Below, one piece after another: positions 60,235 to 64,000 of a stretch of 64,000 bases of DNA. Source of the DNA: Streptomyces sp. NBC_00459. GTDB taxonomy: Bacteria > Actinomycetota > Actinomycetes > Streptomycetales > Streptomycetaceae. The first letter of the stretch is position 1; every line of letters begins with the position of its first letter. The DNA is taken from assembly GCF_036013955.1 (NCBI RefSeq), contig NZ_CP107903.1, forward strand, positions 5,828,001 to 5,892,000, written 5' to 3'. Position numbers and translations under genes: made by a program. Below the pieces are notes generated by a model. It worked only from the letters and a program-made list of their open reading frames with translations. It had not been told where the DNA came from and searched no databases.

Positions 60235-62772
60235 CTACTCCGACTTGATCGCCGCCAGCATGTTCAGACGGGCCGCGCGGCGGGCCGGCCACAGGGCCGC
60301 CAGGACACCCACCGTGGCCGCGAGGAGCAGGAAGAGCGCCATCCTGGCCCAGGGCAGGACGAGTTCGTACGTCGACATGGTCGTGCCCAGCAGTTCGCCG
60401 GCCGCCCAGCCGAAGAACACACCCAGGCCGATGCCCAGTACGCCGCCGAAGAGGGAGATGACCAGGGACTCCAGGCGGACCATCCGCTTGATGCCCTTGC
60501 GGTCGAGGCCGATCGCGCGGAGCATGCCGATCTCCTGGGAGCGTTCGAAGACCGACATGGCCAGCGTGTTGATGACCCCGAGAACCGCGACCAGGACCGC
60601 CATGGCCAGCAGGCCGTAGAGCATGTTCAGGATCAGCGTGAACATCTGCGCGATCTCGTTGGAGAGGTCCTTCTTGTCCTGGATCTTGATGGCCGGGTTG
60701 GCGCCCAGGGCCTTCTCCAGCTTGTCCTTCGTCGCGCTGTCGGCGCCGTCCGAGGTCTTCACCATGACCTGCCTGTCGGACCGGTCGGCCGCGTCGGTCC
60801 GGTGCGGGGCCAGCAGGGTGTTGTCGGCCATGATGCCGCTCATCACCTCGTTGCCCTCGTACACGCCCGCCACCGTCAGACGCTGCTTCCGGCCGTCCTC
60901 GTAGCCGACGGTGAAGGCCGAACCCGCCTTCCAGTCACGGGACTTCGCGGTGCTGTCGTCCACGACCACCTGGGTGCCGCCGACCTTGAACGTGCCGTCG
61001 TCGACCGTCAGCTTCGTCAGCCTGCCGATGGTGGCGCCGGTGACACCGGTCACGCGCTCCGTCGCGCCGTCGATGCGTACGAAGGCGTCGCGCAGGGGGC
61101 TGACGGCGGTCACTCCGGGTGTCTCCGCCAGCTTCTCGGCGACGTCCGGGGAGAGCCCGTTGCCGTTGGCCATCGAGACGATGTAGTCCGCCCTGATCGA
61201 GGCCGACGCCATCTTGTCGATCGCCTGCTGGAGGCTGCCCGCCATCACCGTCATCCCGGTGATGAGGGTGAGCCCGATCATCAGCGCGGAGGCCGTGGCG
61301 GCCGTACGACGGGGGTTGCGGACCGAGTTCTGGCGGGCCAGCTTCCCGGAGACGCCGAACACGCGCATGAACGGGCCGGCGGCGGCGATCAGCGGACGGG
61401 AGAGGAGGGGGGTGAGGATGAAGACACCGATGATGAGCAGTACCGCGCCGATGCCCATGGGGGCCTGGCCGTCCGAGCCGCTCATCGTCGTGGCCGCGAG
61501 GACCACGGCGACACCCGCGCCCGAGAAGAGCGCGCCCAGTGTGTTGCGCAGCACCAGCGACTTGGTGGTCGCGGTGGCGTGGACGCTGCTCATGGCTGCC
61601 ACCGGCGGGATCTTCGCCGCCCGGCGGCCGGGCAGCCAGGCCGCCAGCATGGTGATGAGGATGCCGACCGCGAGGGCCGCGCCGACCGTGCCCGGCGTGA
61701 CGATCAGCGGCCCGTCGGGCACGGTCGCGCCGATCATGCCCAGCAGCGCCTTCAGCCCGGCCCCGATGCCGATGCCCGCGACCAGCCCGGTCACCGCCGC
61801 CACCGCGCCGACCACGAACGCCTCGATCAGCACGGACCGCGTGACCTGCCGGCGCGAGGCGCCGACCGCCCGCATCAGGGCCAGTTCCTTGGTGCGCTGG
61901 GCGACCAGCATGGTGAAGGTGTTGGCGATGATGAACGTACCGACGAACAGCGCGATGCCCGCGAAGACCAGCAGGCCCTGCTTGAGGCCGCTCATGCCGG
62001 CGGAGATGATCTCCGCCTGGTCGGCGGCCAGCTTGGTGCGTGTCGTGGTCTCGACGGTGTCCCGTGGCAGGGCCTTGTCGAGGGCCGCCTTGAGGGCGGT
62101 CTGGCTCGTCCCGGCCGCCGCCTTGACGTCGATCTCGTCGTACGTGCCCACCTTGCCGAAGAGCCGCTGCGCGGTCGCCGTGTCGAAGAGGGCGAGGCTG
62201 CCGCCCGCCGTCACGTTGCCGTCGTCCGTGGTGAAGATGCCGGAGAGGGTGGGGGAGAGCACCGGGCCGTCCACCGACAGGCGCACGGTGTCGCCGACCT
62301 TGTAGCCGGCCCGGTCGGCGGTCTTCGCGTCGAGGGCGACCTGGCCGGCCCCCTTGGGCGCGGCGCCGTCCGTCAACGGGTAGCGGGCGTCCTTGCCGCC
62401 CCAGTAGTTCCCGCCCTGTGACTGGAAACCGTCGCCGACGAGCTTGCCGTCCTTGTCGGCGATGGCCGTGAAGCCGCTCACGACACCGATGACGGAGGCG
62501 GCGCCCGGAACCTTCGCGGTCTCGTCGAGCAGGGCCTGCGTCAGTTCCGGCGTCTTGCCGATCTTGTCGCCCACATCGTCCCGGTAGCCCGGCTGCACGG
62601 CGACGTCGACCTGGTCGAAGCCCTTGGCGGAGCTGTTCTGGAGGGCGTTCGAGAGGGTGTTGGTGAAGACCAGGGTCCCGGACACGAAGGCGACGCCGAG
62701 CATCACGGCGAGCACGGTCATCAGGAGTCTGGCCTTGTGCGCGAGTACGTTGCGCAGGGCGGTACGGAACAT
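60235..62772 (-). CDS. FtsX/MacB-like ABC transporter permease (paralogue)
   Basis: A protein of 845 residues organised like the permease at 30869: a first helix (HKARLLMTVLAVMLGVAFVSGTLVF), a large extracytoplasmic domain, an FtsX unit (GLKQGLLVFAGIALFVGTFIIANTFTMLVAQRTKELALMRAVGASRRQV), and later a second unit with VINTLAMSVFERSQEIGMLRAIGLDRKGIKRMV. Conserved positions include the N-x-(F/L)-x-M-x-V-x-x-R-(T/S) coupling segments. It is downstream of its ATPase with an 87-base gap. I infer that the two ABC loci arose by duplication. The substrate is unknown. Confidence 0.93.
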   Translation of the reverse strand: MFRTALRNVLAHKARLLMTVLAVMLGVAFVSGTLVFTNTLSNALQNSSAKGFDQVDVAVQPGYRDDVGDKIGKTPELTQALLDETAKVPGAASVIGVVSGFTAIADKDGKLVGDGFQSQGGNYWGGKDARYPLTDGAAPKGAGQVALDAKTADRAGYKVGDTVRLSVDGPVLSPTLSGIFTTDDGNVTAGGSLALFDTATAQRLFGKVGTYDEIDVKAAAGTSQTALKAALDKALPRDTVETTTRTKLAADQAEIISAGMSGLKQGLLVFAGIALFVGTFIIANTFTMLVAQRTKELALMRAVGASRRQVTRSVLIEAFVVGAVAAVTGLVAGIGIGAGLKALLGMIGATVPDGPLIVTPGTVGAALAVGILITMLAAWLPGRRAAKIPPVAAMSSVHATATTKSLVLRNTLGALFSGAGVAVVLAATTMSGSDGQAPMGIGAVLLIIGVFILTPLLSRPLIAAAGPFMRVFGVSGKLARQNSVRNPRRTAATASALMIGLTLITGMTVMAGSLQQAIDKMASASIRADYIVSMANGNGLSPDVAEKLAETPGVTAVSPLRDAFVRIDGATERVTGVTGATIGRLTKLTVDDGTFKVGGTQVVVDDSTAKSRDWKAGSAFTVGYEDGRKQRLTVAGVYEGNEVMSGIMADNTLLAPHRTDAADRSDRQVMVKTSDGADSATKDKLEKALGANPAIKIQDKKDLSNEIAQMFTLILNMLYGLLAMAVLVAVLGVINTLAMSVFERSQEIGMLRAIGLDRKGIKRMVRLESLVISLFGGVLGIGLGVFFGWAAGELLGTTMSTYELVLPWARMALFLLLAATVGVLAALWPARRAARLNMLAAIKSE

Positions 62773-62859
62773 GGGGTGTCGTCTCAGTCCGTCGGGTGAG
62801 GTGAAAAGAGGGAAGGCAAAGAGGGAAGGCCCAGAAGGCCTACGGAAACTGAGGGAGCG

Positions 62860-63636
62860 TCAGCTGGTGCGGACGGTCCTCGTGTCCAACCGCTTCATGC
62901 GGTCCAGGACGCCGTCCGCCGTCGGGCCGTACAGCTCGTCCACGATCCTGCCGTCCGCGAGGAAGACCACCCGGTCCGCGTACGCCGCCGCCACCGGGTC
63001 GTGGGTGACCATCACGACCGTCTGCCCCAGCTCCCGTACGGAGTTGCGCAGGAAGCCCAGCACCTCGGCGCCCGCGCGGGAGTCGAGGTTTCCGGTCGGT
63101 TCGTCGCCGAAGATGATGTCGGGGCGGGAGGCCAGGGCCCGGGCCACGGCGACGCGCTGCTGCTGGCCGCCGGAGAGCTGGGACGGGCGGTGGCGGAGCC
63201 GGTCGGCGAGTCCGATCATCGAGATCACCGAATCCAGCCACTCCTTGTCCGGCTTGCGGCCCGCGATGTCCATCGGGAGGGTGATGTTCTCCAGGGCGGT
63301 CAGCGTCGGCAGCAGGTTGAACGCCTGGAAGATGAAGCCGATCTTGTCCCGGCGGAGCTTGGTGAGCTGCTTGTCCTTGAGCGAGCCCAGCTCGGTGTCG
63401 CCGATGCGCACGGAGCCGGACGAGAAGGAGTCCAGGCCCGCCACGCAGTGCATCAGCGTGGACTTGCCGGAGCCGGACGGGCCCATGATCGCGGTGAACT
63501 CGGCCTGCTTGAAGTCGACGGAGACCCGGTCGAGGGCGACGACCTGTGTCTCCCCCTGTCCGTAGACCTTGGACAGCTCCGTGGCGCGGGCGGCCACCGT
63601 GGTGGTGGTCCGGTCGGCGAGGGGGGTGGTGGTCAC
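62860..63636 (-). CDS. ABC transporter ATP-binding protein (MacB/LolD type, paralogue)
   Basis: A protein of 258 residues, very similar to the one at 30084-30872: FTAIMGPSGSGKSTLMHCVAGLDSFSSGSV (Walker A), RRDKIGFIFQAFNLLPTLTALENITLPMDIAGRKPDKEW, LSGGQQQRVAVARALASRPDIIFGDEPTGNLDSRAGAEVLGFLRNSVRELGQTVVMVTHDPVAAAYADRVVFLADGRIVDELYGPTADGVLDRMK. The last segment is almost the same as in the other copy. GTG 63636 has AGGAG upstream at about nine bases; the open frame extending to 63990 is not coding. Its upstream region holds a strong inverted repeat. Confidence 0.94.
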   Translation of the reverse strand: MTTTPLADRTTTTVAARATELSKVYGQGETQVVALDRVSVDFKQAEFTAIMGPSGSGKSTLMHCVAGLDSFSSGSVRIGDTELGSLKDKQLTKLRRDKIGFIFQAFNLLPTLTALENITLPMDIAGRKPDKEWLDSVISMIGLADRLRHRPSQLSGGQQQRVAVARALASRPDIIFGDEPTGNLDSRAGAEVLGFLRNSVRELGQTVVMVTHDPVAAAYADRVVFLADGRIVDELYGPTADGVLDRMKRLDTRTVRTS

Positions 63637-63814
63637 GGGTGGGGCTCCTGTCGGGACGGCGGTGCGCGGCGATGGGCCAGATGTGTGACGGGCCCGGGTT
63701 CGAGGTCCGAAGCTCGTGAACCCATCGTCATGGCCCGAGGTCGCCGTGTAGTCAGCCGTTGTTCCGGTTCCGAAGGCAGACTCGGGACGGACCCGGGGGG
63801 CCCGTGTCATACCT

Positions 63815-63833
63815 GGGGATGACGGTCGTCCCC
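63815..63833. promoter_or_regulatory. inverted repeat upstream of the second ABC transporter
   Basis: GGGGATGAC (63815-63823), a one-base spacer and GTCGTCCCC (63825-63833) form an inverted repeat with one mismatch per half. It is about 180 bases upstream of the ATPase start, placed like an operator. The remainder of 63637-64000 (about 360 bases) shows no complete gene; the AT-rich end after 63970 suggests a promoter beyond the window. Confidence 0.5.
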
Positions 63834-64000
63834 TAGACCCTCCGGACGCTGCCATGGCAAGAACAGGTGGAGCCCCCTTGTTCGTACGGTGAAATTCCGT
63901 CATTCCGCATGCGCGCCGGGCCGCCTCGCGAAAGGCTATTGGCAAGTGCGGATGGCTCGTTCCAGGTGCTGATGCACCCTCAGAAGTCAATAAAATAAGA

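Noticed and set aside
63955..64000. A short open frame at the window's right edge (GTGCTGATGCAC...)
   Set aside because: It stops after about ten codons at a TAA and has no ribosome binding site; the AT-rich end is more likely promoter sequence.

Overview
The window is high-GC actinobacterial DNA, almost certainly from a Streptomyces chromosome. Third codon positions are strongly G/C, GTG starts are frequent, and there are NarL-type signalling proteins, an rpfA-type gene with a ydaO-like leader, Streptomyces-style dispersed intergenic repeats, and a housekeeping order (ppc, pth-rplY-prs-glmU, mfd, mazG, two rpf genes, eno, divIC, ppx, ndh) that I remember from the Streptomyces core. Names and families below come from reading the translations; no database search was run.

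Left part (1-14.1 kb): the tail of a LysR regulator, a large secreted DNRLRE/fibronectin/amidase protein with a small membrane partner, a Uma2 nuclease-fold protein, a GNAT acetyltransferase, a NarL-type response regulator, a MarR regulator divergent from a trans-aconitate methyltransferase/VOC pair, a RelE/Phd toxin-antitoxin pair, a desaturase-TetR operon with a likely double operator, and phosphoenolpyruvate carboxylase.

14-20 kb is a minus-strand run: tRNA-Gln, glmU, prs, rplY, pth, with a two-HTH/LAGLIDADG-like protein of unknown function upstream of the tRNA. 20-27 kb carries a histidine kinase and the most unusual block. This block holds a YwqJ-like deaminase with a SUKH-3 partner on the minus strand. 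Divergent from it are an SMI1/KNR4 protein and a large protein joining an Imm35/YrhB-like head, a long Pro/Gly linker, a second deaminase and a SUKH-4 domain. It looks like a cytosolic toxin/immunity-derived deaminase locus.

27-41 kb: a coiled-coil protein, a DHA2 MFS exporter, a MacB/FtsX-type ABC transporter, mfd, a small MT0933-antitoxin-like protein, a secreted HNH lipoprotein, a 40-bp tandem repeat array, a GNAT-like protein and an LppX/LprG-like lipoprotein. 41-46 kb: an N6-methyltransferase-like protein with an altered catalytic motif and a nonapeptide repeat, a membrane protein, and a serine/threonine kinase with a helical-repeat tail.

46-64 kb: a DUF1906 glycosidase-like protein, a SurA-like lipoprotein, mazG, a cytochrome P450, two resuscitation-promoting-factor-like muralytic proteins (the second behind a c-di-AMP riboswitch), eno, divIC, a DUF501 protein, ppx/gppA, a type II NADH dehydrogenase with a Rex-like site, a cyclopropane-fatty-acid-synthase-like methyltransferase, and a second MacB/FtsX-type ABC transporter paralogous to the first and in the opposite orientation. 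I see no CRISPR array, complete insertion sequence, prophage or origin.
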